From Clostridia bacterium (GTDB lineage: Bacteria > Bacillota > Clostridia > TANB77 > CAG-508): a DNA stretch of 59,104 bases. This document shows positions 18,052 to 28,083 of this stretch, piece by piece (the first letter of the stretch is position 1; each line of letters opens with the position of its first letter). The stretch spans positions 1-59,104 of the forward strand of contig JAAVYF010000035.1 in assembly GCA_022790975.1 (NCBI GenBank), given 5' to 3'. The notes below the pieces were generated by a model, which had not been told where the DNA came from, ran no database searches, and saw only the letters and a program-made list of their open reading frames with translations. The position numbers and the translations under genes are program-made.

Positions 18052-18154
18052 CTCCTTCTATTTTAAGAAACAATTTAAATATTTTTTCTCTTTAAAATTA
18101 AATCTATTGTTTCTTCTAAATTAAATATTAAAAATATTTTTTTGTCAATATTTA

Positions 18155-18646
18155 TTATAATATATCGCTAACTTTTTTTCCTCTTTTTTTAGCAATTTCT
18201 TCAATTGTTGACATATTTTTTAAAGCTTCAATTGTAGCATAAACAACATTTCTTGGATTATTAGTTCCAATAATTTTTGTTTTAATATCTCTATATCCAG
18301 CAAGCTCTAAAACAGGTCTTACGCTACCTCCTGCAATAACTCCAGAACCTTCAGCTCCTGGTTTTAACATTACACTAGCACTTCCAAATCTACCAACAAA
18401 TTCATGAGGAATAGTTGTTCCTTTAATTGGAACTTCTATTAAATTCTTCTTAGCTTCATCAATAGCTTTTCTAATTGCATCTGGAACTTCAGCTGCTTTT
18501 CCGTTTCCAACACCTACGTGTCCAGCTTCATCTCCAACAACAACAACAGCACTAAATCTAAATGTTCTACCACCTTTAACAACTTTAGCAACTCTATTGA
18601 TAGCAACAACTTTCTCTTTTAATTCAATTGTTTTACTTTCTTCCAT
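18155..18646 (-). CDS. rpsE: Ribosomal protein uS5
   Basis: Helicase and fidelity protein of the small subunit. Its core reads [51 protein letters not shown] and [18 protein letters not shown] at 18646 gives a normal N-terminus; an upstream TTG at 18676 overlaps the GGAGG. The 104 bases after its stop contain no rpmD. Confidence 0.96.
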   Translation of the reverse strand: MEESKTIELKEKVVAINRVAKVVKGGRTFRFSAVVVVGDEAGHVGVGNGKAAEVPDAIRKAIDEAKKNLIEVPIKGTTIPHEFVGRFGSASVMLKPGAEGSGVIAGGSVRPVLELAGYRDIKTKIIGTNNPRNVVYATIEALKNMSTIEEIAKKRGKKVSDIL

Positions 18647-18759
18647 TTGGGTTTTGTTAACCTCCTTCTTTTTCAATTTCCGAATTTTTTATATATATTC
18701 TTTTTTCTTTTTCAAATATTTTATAATCTATGAAATATTAAATAATTTCATTAAAAATC

Positions 18760-19119
18760 TTAGAATTCTAGTCCTGCTTCACGAGCAGCATCTGCTAATT
18801 CTTTAATTACTCCATGGTATATGAATCCGCCTCTATCATAAACCACTGTTTTTATTTTCTTCTCTTGAGCTCTTTTTGCAATTAAAGCTCCTACTTCTTT
18901 AGCAGCTTCTTTATTTGCTCTTTTTGTTTTTATTTCTTTATCTGATGTTGAAACATATACTAAAGTTTTTCCTTCATCATCATTTATAATTTGAGCAATG
19001 ATATTCTTATTTGTTTTACAAACTGCAAGTCTTGGACATTCAGTAGTTCCACTTATTTTTCTACGAACTCTAATATGTCTTCTTCTTCTTTCAGCTTTTC
19101 TATCTATTTTAGAAATCAT
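18760..19119 (-). CDS. rplR: Ribosomal protein uL18
   Basis: Binds 5S rRNA in the central protuberance. Its 119 residues include [54 protein letters not shown] and the conserved EAGLEF end. AAAGGAG precedes the ATG; a hairpin repeat lies upstream. Confidence 0.97.
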   Translation of the reverse strand: MISKIDRKAERRRRHIRVRRKISGTTECPRLAVCKTNKNIIAQIINDDEGKTLVYVSTSDKEIKTKRANKEAAKEVGALIAKRAQEKKIKTVVYDRGGFIYHGVIKELADAAREAGLEF

Positions 19120-19141
19120 TTTTTTCTCCTTTCTTTATTTT

Positions 19142-19252
19142 CTAGAAGTTAGAAGTTGGATATTAGAATTTAGAATCTAATATTTAAACTATCTACTTCC
19201 ATTATTTTTCAAGTATCCATTAAAGGTCTAATATCTAACCTCTAACTTCTAG
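19142..19252. repeat. Hairpin-forming intergenic repeat between rplF and rplR
   Basis: The 26-base arms 19142-19167 (starting CTAGAAGTTAGA) and 19227-19252 are inverted and match at 24 of 26 positions, giving a 111-bp MITE-like hairpin immediately after the rplF stop. Related CTAACTTCTAACCTCTAAC sequence occurs near 20420-20458, 20669-20700, 22121-22184 and 24178-24290. Confidence 0.7.
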
Positions 19253-19253
19253 C

Positions 19254-19793
19254 CTATTTTTTACCAGCTTTACCTTCTTTACGTCTAATAGTTTCTTCAG
19301 CATATTTAATACCTTTACCTTTATAAACTTCAGGTGGTCTTTTTGTTCTGATAATAGCTGCTGTTTGTCCTACAAGCTCTTTATCTATACCTTTTACGAT
19401 AATTTCATTTGGACTTGGAACATCAAAAGTAATTCCATTTGGAGCTTCTACTTCTACTGGGTGAGAATAACCTAAAGTAAGAACTAATTTTGTTCCTTGT
19501 TTTTGAGCTCTATATCCAATTCCATTTATTTCTAATTTTCTTTCAAATTCTTTAACTGTTCCTTGAACCATATTATTGATTAAAGTTCTAGTTAAACCAT
19601 GTAAACTTCTATTTTTAGGTTCGTCATTATCTCTTTTTACATGAATAACGTTATTTTCTAAAGAAACATGCATACTATCTTCTACAACTCTTTCTAATGT
19701 TCCTTTAGGACCTTTTACAGTAATTTTTTGACCATCAATTTTAACATCAACGCCATCAGGTACTGTAATAGGTTTATTTCCTATTCTAGACAT
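19254..19793 (-). CDS. rplF: Ribosomal protein uL6
   Basis: Large-subunit protein near the sarcin-ricin loop and factor site. The 179 residues start MSRIGNKPITVPDGVDVKID and include GPKGTLER, LINNMVQGTVKEFERKLEIN, GYSHPVEVEAP and the basic end GKGIKYAEETIRRKEGKAGK. It lies between rpsH and rplR. Confidence 0.97.
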   Translation of the reverse strand: MSRIGNKPITVPDGVDVKIDGQKITVKGPKGTLERVVEDSMHVSLENNVIHVKRDNDEPKNRSLHGLTRTLINNMVQGTVKEFERKLEINGIGYRAQKQGTKLVLTLGYSHPVEVEAPNGITFDVPSPNEIIVKGIDKELVGQTAAIIRTKRPPEVYKGKGIKYAEETIRRKEGKAGKK

Positions 19794-19886
19794 TTGATTT
19801 TCCTCCTTATAATTATATATTTGGTTAATTGAAATTAATAAAAATTAATTTTTTCGCCATATCTTAATTTATATGAATAGTCTTAA

Positions 19887-20285
19887 CTACCAAATATAAG
19901 CTAAAACTTCTCCTCCAATTCCTAATTCTCTTGCTTTTTTATCAGTCATAATTCCTTTTGATGTAGAAATTAATGCTGTTCCTAATCCATTAAGAACTCT
20001 TGGTAATTCATCTTTAGCTGCATATATTCTTAAACCTGGTTTACTTATTCTTCTTAACCCAGCAATTACTTTATTTCCTTTCTCATCGTATTTTAAAGTA
20101 ATTCTTAAAATTCCTTGTACTCCATCATCTATTTCATCTACTGATTTTATATATCCTTCTTCAAGTAAAACATCAGCAATTGATTTTTTCATTTTTGATG
20201 CTGGAACGTCAACAGTTTTAAATTTAGCACTGTTAGCATTTCTTATTCTTGTTAACATATCTGCTATTGGATCTGTTATATTCAA
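19887..20285 (-). CDS. rpsH: Ribosomal protein uS8
   Basis: Central-domain 16S rRNA binder and, in other bacteria, translational repressor of the spc operon. The 132 residues contain [52 protein letters not shown] and [20 protein letters not shown]. Confidence 0.97.
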   Translation of the reverse strand: MNITDPIADMLTRIRNANSAKFKTVDVPASKMKKSIADVLLEEGYIKSVDEIDDGVQGILRITLKYDEKGNKVIAGLRRISKPGLRIYAAKDELPRVLNGLGTALISTSKGIMTDKKARELGIGGEVLAYIW

Positions 20286-20418
20286 TTTTCTTTCCTCCTT
20301 CCGTATCTAGAAATTATTTATTAAAAAACTATATATAACTTCTATTTTACATCTTGTAAGAGTTAAAAACATTTAAACTCTTTTATTATTTTTATATTTA
20401 TGTAAGAAGTACCTAAGT

Positions 20419-20457
20419 ATAAATCTAACTTCTCACTTCTAACCTCTAACTTCTAAA
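20419..20457. repeat. Intergenic repeat member (CTAACTTCTAACCTC type)
   Basis: The sequence carries tandem 7-8 base units (CTAACTT, CTCACTT, CTAACCT, CTAACTT) directly after the rpsN stop. It is the same family as the right arm of the 19142-19252 hairpin; a shorter member lies at about 20669-20695. Confidence 0.55.
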
Positions 20458-20643
20458 TTACCAGCTTGCTTTCTTAACACCTGGAATTTCTCCTTTATGA
20501 GCTAATTCTCTAAAGCATACACGACATATTCCAAATTTTCTAATATAGCTATGAGGTCTTCCACAGATTTTACATCTATTATATTCTCTTGTTGAATATT
20601 TTTGTGGTCTTGCACACTTAACCTTTAATGATTTTTTAGCCAT
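20458..20643 (-). CDS. rpsN: Ribosomal protein uS14, zinc-binding type
   Basis: Small-subunit head protein. It has 61 residues with four zinc-ligand cysteines ([10 protein letters not shown], then [10 protein letters not shown]), the short Gram-positive type Z form. It ends [11 protein letters not shown]. It lies between rplE and rpsH. Confidence 0.97.
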   Translation of the reverse strand: MAKKSLKVKCARPQKYSTREYNRCKICGRPHSYIRKFGICRVCFRELAHKGEIPGVKKASW

Positions 20644-20697
20644 AATCTCTCCTTTCTAGATTGTTAGTTGCTATATAAAACCCCTAACTTCTAATTT

Positions 20698-21237
20698 CTA
20701 TCCTCTAAATGGCATTCCTAGTAAAGTAAGCAATTCTTTTGCTTCTTCATCAGTTTTGGCTGTTGTTACAATTATAACATCCATACCTCTTAATTTATCT
20801 ACTTTATCATATTCAATTTCTGGGAATATTAATTGTTCTTTAAGTCCCATTGAATAATTTCCTCTACCATCAAATGAATTTGAAGAAACTCCTCTAAAAT
20901 CTCTAACTCTTGGTAATGCTACATTAAATAATTTGTATGCAAAATCATACATTTTTCCAGATCTTAATGTAACTTTACATCCAACTTTTACACCTTCTCT
21001 TAATTTAAAAGCTGCGATTGATTTTTTTGCAGTTGTTATAACTGGTTTTTGACCTGTTATAATACTTAAATCATTTATTGCATTATCTAATGCTTTTGGA
21101 TTATCTTTAATATCTCCTAAACCAATATTTATAACTATTTTTTCTAATTTTGGAACTTCCATAACAGAAGAATAATTAAATTTCTTCATCATAGCTGGAA
21201 CAACTTCTTTTTTATATTGTTCTTTAAGTGTTTCCAT
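20698..21237 (-). CDS. rplE: Ribosomal protein uL5
   Basis: 5S rRNA-binding protein contacting the P-site tRNA and small-subunit head. The 179 residues include [56 protein letters not shown] and the end [15 protein letters not shown]. Normal length. Confidence 0.98.
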   Translation of the reverse strand: METLKEQYKKEVVPAMMKKFNYSSVMEVPKLEKIVINIGLGDIKDNPKALDNAINDLSIITGQKPVITTAKKSIAAFKLREGVKVGCKVTLRSGKMYDFAYKLFNVALPRVRDFRGVSSNSFDGRGNYSMGLKEQLIFPEIEYDKVDKLRGMDVIIVTTAKTDEEAKELLTLLGMPFRG

Positions 21238-21263
21238 TATTAATTGTGCCTCCTTTCTCTAAA

Positions 21264-21572
21264 CTATTTTATTTTTGCACCACATTTTTTACAAACACGA
21301 ACTTTTTCGTCTTTTTCTATTATATATCCTACTCTAACACCCTTTTTACATTTTGGACATACAACATTAACTTTACTGCTATAAATAGCACATTCTGAAG
21401 GTATAATTCCGCCTTCTTCACCTTGTTTTCTAGGTTTAACATGTTTTTTTCTAATGTTAACACCTTTAACTATTATTTTATCTTTTTTAGGTATTACTTC
21501 TAATACTTCACCTTTTTTACCTTTATCATTTCCAGATAAAACTTCTACTGTATCACCTTTTTTGATTTTCAT
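21264..21572 (-). CDS. rplX: Ribosomal protein uL24
   Basis: Assembly-initiator of the large subunit with a KOW motif. Its 102 residues read MKIKKGDTVEVLSGNDKGKK, then VKGVNIRKKHVKPR. The C-terminus has C-x2-C pairs (CPKCKKG, CKKCG), a probable zinc ribbon, as in many Gram-positive L24 proteins. Confidence 0.97.
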   Translation of the reverse strand: MKIKKGDTVEVLSGNDKGKKGEVLEVIPKKDKIIVKGVNIRKKHVKPRKQGEEGGIIPSECAIYSSKVNVVCPKCKKGVRVGYIIEKDEKVRVCKKCGAKIK

Positions 21573-21674
21573 TATTATTCTTTCACCCCTTTTTAATGAG
21601 ATTTATTTTTTTATTTGATAAATTTAAACTATAAATTTAAATTAAATTAAATATAATATAATTAATTAAATTTA

Positions 21675-22043
21675 TTAAAGAACTTCTGGAGCTAAAGAAA
21701 GAATTTTCATATAATTTTTCTCTCTTAATTCCCTTGCTACTGGTCCGAATATACGAGTTCCTTTTGGTGTTCCATCTTCACGAATAATAACTGCTGCATT
21801 TTCATCAAATTTAACATAAGAACCATCTGCTCTTCTTGCACCTTTTTTAGTTCTTACAACAACAGCTCTTACAACTTCACCTTTTTTTACAACTCCACCA
21901 GGTGTAGCATCTTTAACAGAAGCCATTATTATATCGCCTATTTCAGCATATTTTCTATATGAACCACCTAAACATCTAATACACATTATCTCTTTAGCAC
22001 CTGTATTATCAGCTACTTTCAATCTTGTTTGTTGTTGTACCAT
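21675..22043 (-). CDS. rplN: Ribosomal protein uL14
   Basis: Large-subunit interface protein. The 122 residues start [20 protein letters not shown] and include [30 protein letters not shown] and [11 protein letters not shown], ending [10 protein letters not shown]. It lies between rpsQ and rplX. Confidence 0.98.
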   Translation of the reverse strand: MVQQQTRLKVADNTGAKEIMCIRCLGGSYRKYAEIGDIIMASVKDATPGGVVKKGEVVRAVVVRTKKGARRADGSYVKFDENAAVIIREDGTPKGTRIFGPVARELREKNYMKILSLAPEVL

Positions 22044-22120
22044 TTAGCCATTCCTCCTTACTTTATTTTTTGTTTTCTCTATTGTTTTTGTTTTTATATT
22101 TTAAATAAATATAGTTTATG

Positions 22121-22184
22121 GTTAGATGTTAGTTTATTAGCTATTAGAATATTTCTAACTTCTCACATCTCACCTCTCACATCT
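22121..22184. repeat. Intergenic repeat member upstream of rplN
   Basis: GTTAGATGTTAG faces tandem CTAACTTCTCACATCTCACC units in inverted orientation, right after the rpsQ stop. This is the same arrangement as the 19142-19252 hairpin but more degenerate. Confidence 0.5.
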
Positions 22185-22446
22185 ATTTAATTACTGCTTT
22201 TTCTACTATTTCAACAAGTCTCCATCTTTTATCTTTAGATAGAGGTCTTGTTTCCATTACTCTAACAATATCTCCTACTTTACAAGTATTTTCTTCATCA
22301 TGAGCTTTTAATTTATATGTTCTTTTAACAGTTTTCTTATAAATAGGATGTTTAACTCTTGTTTCAACAGCAACAACTATTGTTTTATCCATTTTATCAG
22401 ATACAACTGTTCCAACCATCTCTTTACGAAGATTTCTTTCTTCCAT
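22183..22446 (-). CDS. rpsQ: Ribosomal protein uS17
   Basis: 16S rRNA 5'-domain binder. Its 87 residues carry [39 protein letters not shown] and [20 protein letters not shown], all family signatures. Confidence 0.97.
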   Translation of the reverse strand: MEERNLRKEMVGTVVSDKMDKTIVVAVETRVKHPIYKKTVKRTYKLKAHDEENTCKVGDIVRVMETRPLSKDKRWRLVEIVEKAVIK

Positions 22447-22488
22447 TAGGATAATCCTCCTTCTCTAATTTTTTCATATAACTTCACA

Positions 22489-22698
22489 CTATTTTACATT
22501 TTCTCTTTGACTTAATATTGTTTTTACTCTAGCAATATTTTTCTTAACTTCTCTAGCCTTAATTTTATTATCTGAACCACCAGTTACACCATTAAATCTG
22601 ATTTTAAATAGTTCTGATTTTAATTCAACTAACTCTTTTTCTAAATCTTGTGAAGACATTTCATTTAATCTTTTTATATTCTTCAACTTACTCACCAC
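22489..22698 (-). CDS. rpmC: Ribosomal protein uL29
   Basis: Exit-tunnel protein that docks signal recognition particle and trigger factor. Two adjacent GTG codons (22698, 22695) lie just after AGGTGG, within the rplP 3' end, giving an 11-base overlap and likely coupling. The 67-69 residues include [20 protein letters not shown] and [15 protein letters not shown]. Which GTG is used is not certain. Confidence 0.93.
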   Translation of the reverse strand: MVSKLKNIKRLNEMSSQDLEKELVELKSELFKIRFNGVTGGSDNKIKAREVKKNIARVKTILSQRENVK

Positions 22699-23116
22699 CT
22701 ACTTCAGTTTCTCTTTTTACGAATTTTGTTTGAACAGGTAATTTTTGAGCAGCTAATCTTAATGCTTCTTTAGCTACATCTTCAGGTACTCCTGAAATTT
22801 CAAACATAACTCTTCCAGGTTTTACAACTGCAACCCAATATTCTGGAGCACCTTTACCTTTACCCATACGAGTTTCAGCTGGTTTTTTAGTAATTGGTTT
22901 GTCTGGGAAGATTTTAATCCAAACTTTACCACCTCTTTTAATGTATCTTGTTAATGCAACTCTGGCAGCTTCGATTTGATTTGATTTAATCCATCCAGCT
23001 GTTGTTGCTTGAAGTCCGAATTCACCTTCGTTTACTTTATTTCCACGAGTAGCATAACCTCTATTTCTACCTTTTTGCATTTTTCTATATTTTGTTCTTT
23101 TAGGCATTACTGGCAT
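22688..23116 (-). CDS. rplP: Ribosomal protein uL16
   Basis: Organises the A site and 5S rRNA region. The 142 residues include [60 protein letters not shown] and [19 protein letters not shown]. Its ATG shares a base with the rpsC stop (TAATG), with GGAGG eight bases upstream. Confidence 0.98.
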   Translation of the reverse strand: MPVMPKRTKYRKMQKGRNRGYATRGNKVNEGEFGLQATTAGWIKSNQIEAARVALTRYIKRGGKVWIKIFPDKPITKKPAETRMGKGKGAPEYWVAVVKPGRVMFEISGVPEDVAKEALRLAAQKLPVQTKFVKRETEVGGE

Positions 23117-23775
23117 TATTCGTTACCTCCTTTTGCTTCTTTTTTAGCTGGAAGAACCTCGCCTTTATAAATCCAAACTTTAACACCAACTTTTCCATAA
23201 GTTGTATCAGCTTCATAGAAACCATAGTCTATATCAGCTCTAATAGTTTGAAGTGGAATTGTTCCCTCTTTATAAAATTCTGTTCTAGCCATATCTGCTC
23301 CACCTAATCTTCCAGAACAAGATGTTTTTATTCCTAATGCTCCAGCTTTCATAGATTTTTGCATTGCTTGTTTCATTGCTCTTCTAAATGAAACCCTTTT
23401 TACTAATTGAGCAGCTATATTTTCTGCAACTAATTGTGCATCTATATCAACATTTTTAACCTCAACAATATTTAAATTTACTTTTTTATTTATCATTTTT
23501 TCTAAATCAGTTCTTAATGTTTCTGCAAGATTTCCACCTTTACCAATTACTAAACCTGGTTTTGCAGTATAAACATTAATTTTAACAAATTTTGCAGTTC
23601 TTTCAATTTCAATTTTTGAAATTCCACTAGCTAGCAATTTTGCTTTAACATATTTACGGATTTTATGATCTTCTACTAAATAATCACTGTAGTTTTTGCT
23701 ATCAGCATACCATTTTGAATCCCAATCTCTGATAACACCTACTCTCAATCCGTTTGGATGTACTTTTTGTCCCAT
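23116..23775 (-). CDS. rpsC: Ribosomal protein uS3
   Basis: Lines the mRNA entry tunnel and has helicase activity. The 219 residues start [20 protein letters not shown], carry the KH-domain [20 protein letters not shown] and the C-terminal [18 protein letters not shown] block (here [20 protein letters not shown]). Overlaps rplP by one base. Confidence 0.98.
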   Translation of the reverse strand: MGQKVHPNGLRVGVIRDWDSKWYADSKNYSDYLVEDHKIRKYVKAKLLASGISKIEIERTAKFVKINVYTAKPGLVIGKGGNLAETLRTDLEKMINKKVNLNIVEVKNVDIDAQLVAENIAAQLVKRVSFRRAMKQAMQKSMKAGALGIKTSCSGRLGGADMARTEFYKEGTIPLQTIRADIDYGFYEADTTYGKVGVKVWIYKGEVLPAKKEAKGGNE

Positions 23776-23801
23776 GATATCCTCCTTTTTAAAATAATTT
23801 A

Positions 23802-24161
23802 CTATTTTGCTTCTCTTAAAACTATAGTAATATGACTTGTTCTTTTTCTAATTCTAACAGCTGAACCTTTTGCAGCTGGTCTAATTCTTTTTAATGTTGG
23901 ACCTTGATTAGCATATATTTCTGCTACAACTAGGTCTTTTCTATTCATAAAGTGATTATTTTCAGCATTTGCGATTGCAGATTTTAATAATTTCTCTAAA
24001 ATTTCACTTGATGCTTTTGGAGCAAATCTTACAATTGCTAAAGCTTCTTCAGCACTTTTTCCTCTTATTAAATCTGCTACAATTTTAACTTTTCTAGCTG
24101 ATATTCTAGCATATTTAAGAGTTGCTTTTGCTTCTGGTACTGTAACTTTTTCGTTCTCCAC
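23802..24161 (-). CDS. rplV: Ribosomal protein uL22, GTG start
   Basis: Lines the exit-tunnel constriction. GTG at 24161 follows GGGAGG at good spacing. The 119 residues include [38 protein letters not shown] and the hairpin region [20 protein letters not shown]. No unusual insertion is seen in the tunnel loop. Confidence 0.97.
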   Translation of the reverse strand: MENEKVTVPEAKATLKYARISARKVKIVADLIRGKSAEEALAIVRFAPKASSEILEKLLKSAIANAENNHFMNRKDLVVAEIYANQGPTLKRIRPAAKGSAVRIRKRTSHITIVLREAK

Positions 24162-24177
24162 TTTTTATTCCTCCCGT

Positions 24178-24290
24178 CTAGAAGTTTAAGAATTATATAA
24201 TTTTATTTTTATTCTAAATTCTTAACTTCCATATTTTTTATCTCTATTACGGTTAGTCTAACTTCTAACCTCTAAAATACTAGTTTCTAG
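24178..24290. repeat. Hairpin-forming intergenic repeat between rplV and rpsS
   Basis: TCTAGAAGTTTAAGAATT (24178-24195) pairs with AATTCTTAACTTC (about 24217-24229). This is followed by CTAACTTCTAACCTCTAA and TTTCTAGA near 24290. It is the same family as the 19142-19252 element. Confidence 0.6.
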
Positions 24291-24293
24291 ATA

Positions 24294-24566
24294 TTATTTT
24301 GTTGTTTTATCTCCTGAATGTCCTTTAAATGTTCTTGTTGGAGCAAATTCACCTAATTTATGTCCAATCATTTCTTCTGTCATATAAACAGGAACATGTT
24401 TTCTTCCATCATGAACAGCTATTGTATGTCCAACCATTTGTGGATATATTGTAGATGCTCTTGACCATGTTTTCAAAACTTCTTTTTTACCTGATTCATT
24501 CATAGCTTCAATTCTTGCTAACAATTTTGGAGCTATATAAGGTTTTTTCTTACTTGATCTTGACAT
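24294..24566 (-). CDS. rpsS: Ribosomal protein uS19
   Basis: Head protein near the A site. The canonical start [16 protein letters not shown] is at ATG 24566 with AAAGGAGA upstream; the longer frame is not family-like. The 90 residues include [40 protein letters not shown] and [11 protein letters not shown]. Confidence 0.97.
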   Translation of the reverse strand: MSRSSKKKPYIAPKLLARIEAMNESGKKEVLKTWSRASTIYPQMVGHTIAVHDGRKHVPVYMTEEMIGHKLGEFAPTRTFKGHSGDKTTK

Positions 24567-24702
24567 TATAGTCTCCTTTCTAAAAAATTCACTAAATTTT
24601 TTAGAAACGTTTAAAATCATTTTGATTTTAAACATCTCCTTTTATTTTCACCTTTACTCTTTTTATGCATAAATTAATAAATAAAATCTACCCATAAATA
24701 TA

Positions 24703-25530
24703 CTATTTTCTACGTTTAACAATAAATTTATTAGATTGTTTTTTCTTATTTCTTGTTTTATATCCAAGAGCTGGTTTACCCCAAGGAGTCATAGGTCCAC
24801 TATGTCCAACTGGTGCTTTACCTTCACCACCACCATGAGGGTGATCATTAGGGTTCATTGCAGAACCTCTAACTGTAGGTCTAATTCCCATATTTCTTTT
24901 TCTACCAGCTTTTCCTAATTTTATATTTTCATGGTCACTATTTCCTATAGTTCCAATTGTAGCTCTACATCTAACTGAAACTAATCTCATTTCTCCTGAT
25001 GGAAGTCTAACGTGAGCATATTCTCCTTCTTTAGCCATAAGTTGTGCTTCTTGTCCAGCACTTCTTACTAACTTTCCTCCTTGACCAGGATTTAATTCTA
25101 TATTATGAATCATAGTACCAACTGGAATATTAGCAATTGGCATTGCATTTCCTACTTTGATATCTACATTTGTTCCAGATATAACTTTATCTCCATCTGT
25201 TAATCCTTGAGGAGCTAATATATATGCTTTAGTTCCATCTTGATATTGTATTAAAGCTATATTTGCGCTTCTATTTGGATCATATTCGATACCAATAATT
25301 GTAGCTTCCATATTATCTTTTTGTCTTTTAAAATCAATTATTCTATATTTTTGTCTGTTTCCACCACCTTGGTGTCTAACTGTTATTCTACCATAAGAAT
25401 TTCTTCCCGCATTTTTCTTCTTTACTTGTAATAAAGACTTTTCAGGAGTTTTCTTTGTAACTTCTTCAAAATTTGAAGATGTCATATTTCTTCTTGATGG
25501 TGTATATGGTTTAAAATATTTAATACCCAT
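24703..25530 (-). CDS. rplB: Ribosomal protein uL2
   Basis: Central large-subunit protein required for peptidyl transfer and bridge formation. The 275 residues include [52 protein letters not shown] and the conserved [20 protein letters not shown] with its catalytic-region histidine. Normal length. Confidence 0.98.
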   Translation of the reverse strand: MGIKYFKPYTPSRRNMTSSNFEEVTKKTPEKSLLQVKKKNAGRNSYGRITVRHQGGGNRQKYRIIDFKRQKDNMEATIIGIEYDPNRSANIALIQYQDGTKAYILAPQGLTDGDKVISGTNVDIKVGNAMPIANIPVGTMIHNIELNPGQGGKLVRSAGQEAQLMAKEGEYAHVRLPSGEMRLVSVRCRATIGTIGNSDHENIKLGKAGRKRNMGIRPTVRGSAMNPNDHPHGGGEGKAPVGHSGPMTPWGKPALGYKTRNKKKQSNKFIVKRRK

Positions 25531-25647
25531 TTTAACTTTCCTTTCTCAACTCAAAATTTACGAAATTTTTTCCTGCTTCCGAATACAGATATTTTTTTAT
25601 TTTCCTAGTTTATTCTAGATATTATTAAAAACTTTCATTTAAACTAA

Positions 25648-25992
25648 TTAAACTGAAAATCCTTCTATTGTATCTTTATATTTTTTAGATACTTTAACTT
25701 CTTTTCCACCCTTACCTATGTAAGATTTATTAGAAGCTTCTGTATCAATTGTAACTATAGCTTTTTTCCAATCTGAAGTTCTTCCTTGATGAACACCAAC
25801 TCTTTTTTCTTTTCCTTTTACAGAAATAGTATTTACATTTAATACTTTAACTTCAAATAATTTTTCTACGGCATTTTTTATATCTATTTTTGTTGCCTTT
25901 TTATTTACTTTGAAAGTGTATTTTCCTTCTGCCATTCTCATACTTGCTTCTTCAGTTATAATTGGAGCTATTATAATATCTTCTGCTACCAT
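25648..25992 (-). CDS. rplW: Ribosomal protein uL23
   Basis: Exit-site protein and chaperone dock. The 114 residues start [20 protein letters not shown] and include [20 protein letters not shown] and [11 protein letters not shown]. Its ATG directly follows the rplD stop, so the two are coupled. Confidence 0.97.
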   Translation of the reverse strand: MVAEDIIIAPIITEEASMRMAEGKYTFKVNKKATKIDIKNAVEKLFEVKVLNVNTISVKGKEKRVGVHQGRTSDWKKAIVTIDTEASNKSYIGKGGKEVKVSKKYKDTIEGFSV

Positions 25993-26616
25993 TTAAGCAT
26001 ACACCTCCTCTAATTTTTTAATAGTATCAACTGTTACTACTAAATTTTTATATTTTAATAAATCAAATACATTAATTGTTGCAACAGATGTTGTTCTAAC
26101 GTTTTCAATATTTCTAGCAGATTTTTGAACATTTGCATTGCTTTCTGAAAGCATTATTAATGTTTTTCCTTCTACTTTTAAATTCTTCATAGCTGAAACA
26201 ACTTGTTTTGTTTTAATTTCTGGAAAATCAAATTTATCAACAACCACTAAAGAATTTTCTAATACTTTAGAACTTAATAATGATCTAATTGCTAATTGTT
26301 TTTCTTTCTTATTTACTCTGTATTTGTAAGAACGAGGTTTTGGACCTAAAGCGATACCACCTTTAATCCATTGTGGTGCTCTAATAGAACCTTGTCTTGC
26401 TCTACCAGTTCCTTTTTGTCTCCATGGTTTTTTTCCACCGCCTCTAACTTCACTTCTTGTTTTTGTACTTTGTGTTCCTTGTCTTTGATTAGCTAAGTAA
26501 TTAACTAATACTGAATGAACAACAGCTTCATTTGGTTTAATTCCAAATACTTCATCTTTTAATTCCATTGACTTTACTTTTTTTCCGTCAACAGCATATA
26601 CGTCTATTGTAGGCAT
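25993..26616 (-). CDS. rplD: Ribosomal protein uL4
   Basis: Exit-tunnel protein and, in several bacteria, autoregulator of the S10 operon leader. The 207 residues carry NQRQGTQSTKTRSEVRGGGK, KPWRQKGTGRARQGSIRAPQ and the C-terminal block ARNIENVRTTSVATINVFDL. Confidence 0.97.
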   Translation of the reverse strand: MPTIDVYAVDGKKVKSMELKDEVFGIKPNEAVVHSVLVNYLANQRQGTQSTKTRSEVRGGGKKPWRQKGTGRARQGSIRAPQWIKGGIALGPKPRSYKYRVNKKEKQLAIRSLLSSKVLENSLVVVDKFDFPEIKTKQVVSAMKNLKVEGKTLIMLSESNANVQKSARNIENVRTTSVATINVFDLLKYKNLVVTVDTIKKLEEVYA

Positions 26617-26632
26617 TTTCGTTCCTCCTTTC

Positions 26633-27268
26633 TTAGTTTATAGCCTTAACGCTATTATTTATTTTTAATATGCTACCTTTATTTCCAGGTACACTACCTT
26701 TTACTAAAATAACATTTTTATCTAAATCAACTTTAACAATTCTTAAATTTTGAATTGTAACTGTTTCAACTCCCATATGTCCTGGTAATTTTTTACCTTT
26801 AAATACTCTACCTGGAGTTGAAGTAGAACCCATTGAACCTGGTCTTCTATGATACATAGAACCATGACCCATAGGACCTCTAGATTGACCATGACGTTTA
26901 ATAACACCTTGGAATCCATGACCTTTTGTTGTTCCTTGAATATCTACACTATCTCCTTCAGAAAAAACATCGGCTTTGATAACATCTCCCGGCTTAACTG
27001 AATTCACATCTGTTAATCTAAATTCTCTTAAATGTTTTTGAACACCAACACCTGCTTTTTTGAAGTGTCCCATTTCTGGTTTATTTACTTTATGTTCTTT
27101 AATTTCTCCATATCCTAATTGTACTGCGTCATATCCATCAGTTTCTACTGTTTTGATTTGAACTACATTACAAGGACCAGCTTCTATAACTGTTACTGGA
27201 ATGACATTTCCTTTTTCATCAAATATTTGAGTCATTCCAACTTTTCTTCCTATAATTGCCTTATTCAT
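26633..27268 (-). CDS. rplC: Ribosomal protein uL3
   Basis: Early-assembly large-subunit protein reaching the peptidyl-transferase centre. ATG 27268 ([20 protein letters not shown]) follows GGGAGGAG; the longer open frame runs through that site. The 211 residues include [20 protein letters not shown] and [14 protein letters not shown], including the region around the methylated glutamine. Confidence 0.97.
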   Translation of the reverse strand: MNKAIIGRKVGMTQIFDEKGNVIPVTVIEAGPCNVVQIKTVETDGYDAVQLGYGEIKEHKVNKPEMGHFKKAGVGVQKHLREFRLTDVNSVKPGDVIKADVFSEGDSVDIQGTTKGHGFQGVIKRHGQSRGPMGHGSMYHRRPGSMGSTSTPGRVFKGKKLPGHMGVETVTIQNLRIVKVDLDKNVILVKGSVPGNKGSILKINNSVKAIN

Positions 27269-27363
27269 TTTTTCTCCTCCCATTGGCTGATATGTTAGTA
27301 TCAGCTTAGTTTTATACTTTTTAATATTTGTAAATAGATTTAATATACTTTCTAATATCTAAA

Positions 27364-27693
27364 TTACAATTTGATTTCAATATCAACACCTGCTGGTAAC
27401 TCTAATTTCATTAAGCTATCAACTGTTTTTTGTGTTGGATAAAGAATATCAATAACTCTTTTATGTGTTCTCATTTCAAATTGTTCTCTTGAATCTTTAT
27501 GTTTGTGTGGAGAACGTAATATTGTTACGATTTCTTTCTCTGTAGGTAATGGAATAGGACCTGAAACTTTAGCTCCTGTTTTTTTAGCAGTATCTACTAT
27601 TTTTTCAGCAGACTGGTCTAAAACAACATAATCATAAGCTTTTAGTCTAATTCTAATTTTGCCATTTCCTACTACTGTGTTTGATGTTGCCAT
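27364..27693 (-). CDS. rpsJ: Ribosomal protein uS10
   Basis: Small-subunit head protein and NusE partner in antitermination. The 109 residues include [40 protein letters not shown] and [19 protein letters not shown]. First gene of the cluster, preceded by a structured leader and a consensus promoter. Confidence 0.98.
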   Translation of the reverse strand: MATSNTVVGNGKIRIRLKAYDYVVLDQSAEKIVDTAKKTGAKVSGPIPLPTEKEIVTILRSPHKHKDSREQFEMRTHKRVIDILYPTQKTVDSLMKLELPAGVDIEIKL

Positions 27694-27957
27694 TTTAAAA
27701 TTCCTCCTTATTAATAGTTATTATGGCAAACAATAAGTTGTTAACGCATCCTAGTGTTTCATAAGAAAACATTATAAAATCCAAGACTTTCCTTTGTATT
27801 CAAAGCATTTTGAATTAAAGTTTCCTGGATAAATTCGAATAACGTATATCAAACTTATCGCCCGGTCTAAGCCAAGACATACTCCATAGAAGTTCCCTCC
27901 ATCTCTTTTATTTCAAAGAGTGTAGCCACATTCTACTTCTTCGCTCTATCTTACGCA
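27694..27957 (-). promoter_or_regulatory. Structured 5' leader of the S10 cluster
   Basis: About 260 transcribed bases precede rpsJ, without an ORF of note but with several stems. Examples are CTCTTT/AAAGAG near 27905 and a long arm ATCCAGGAAACTTT paired with AAAGGAAAGTCTTGGAT (about 27780-27830) enclosing ATTCAAA/TTTGAAT. S10 operons in other bacteria are regulated by L4 through such leaders. I do not recognise a named RNA family. Confidence 0.6.
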
Positions 27958-27963
27958 ATTGCT

Positions 27964-27992
27964 ATTATACTACGGAAATGCGGTAGTGTCAA
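27964..27992 (-). promoter_or_regulatory. Consensus promoter of the S10-spc-alpha cluster
   Basis: On the minus strand TTGACA (27992-27987), exactly 17 bases, then TATAAT (27969-27964). This is the best promoter in the window, placed about 270 bases before rpsJ. Confidence 0.9.
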
Positions 27993-28083
27993 CCAGTTTT
28001 GGAAAATTTTTTCATTTTTATAATATCTTTTCTATAATAAAAAAAGTAATGCCATAATAAATAACTGCATCACTTTTTTATTA

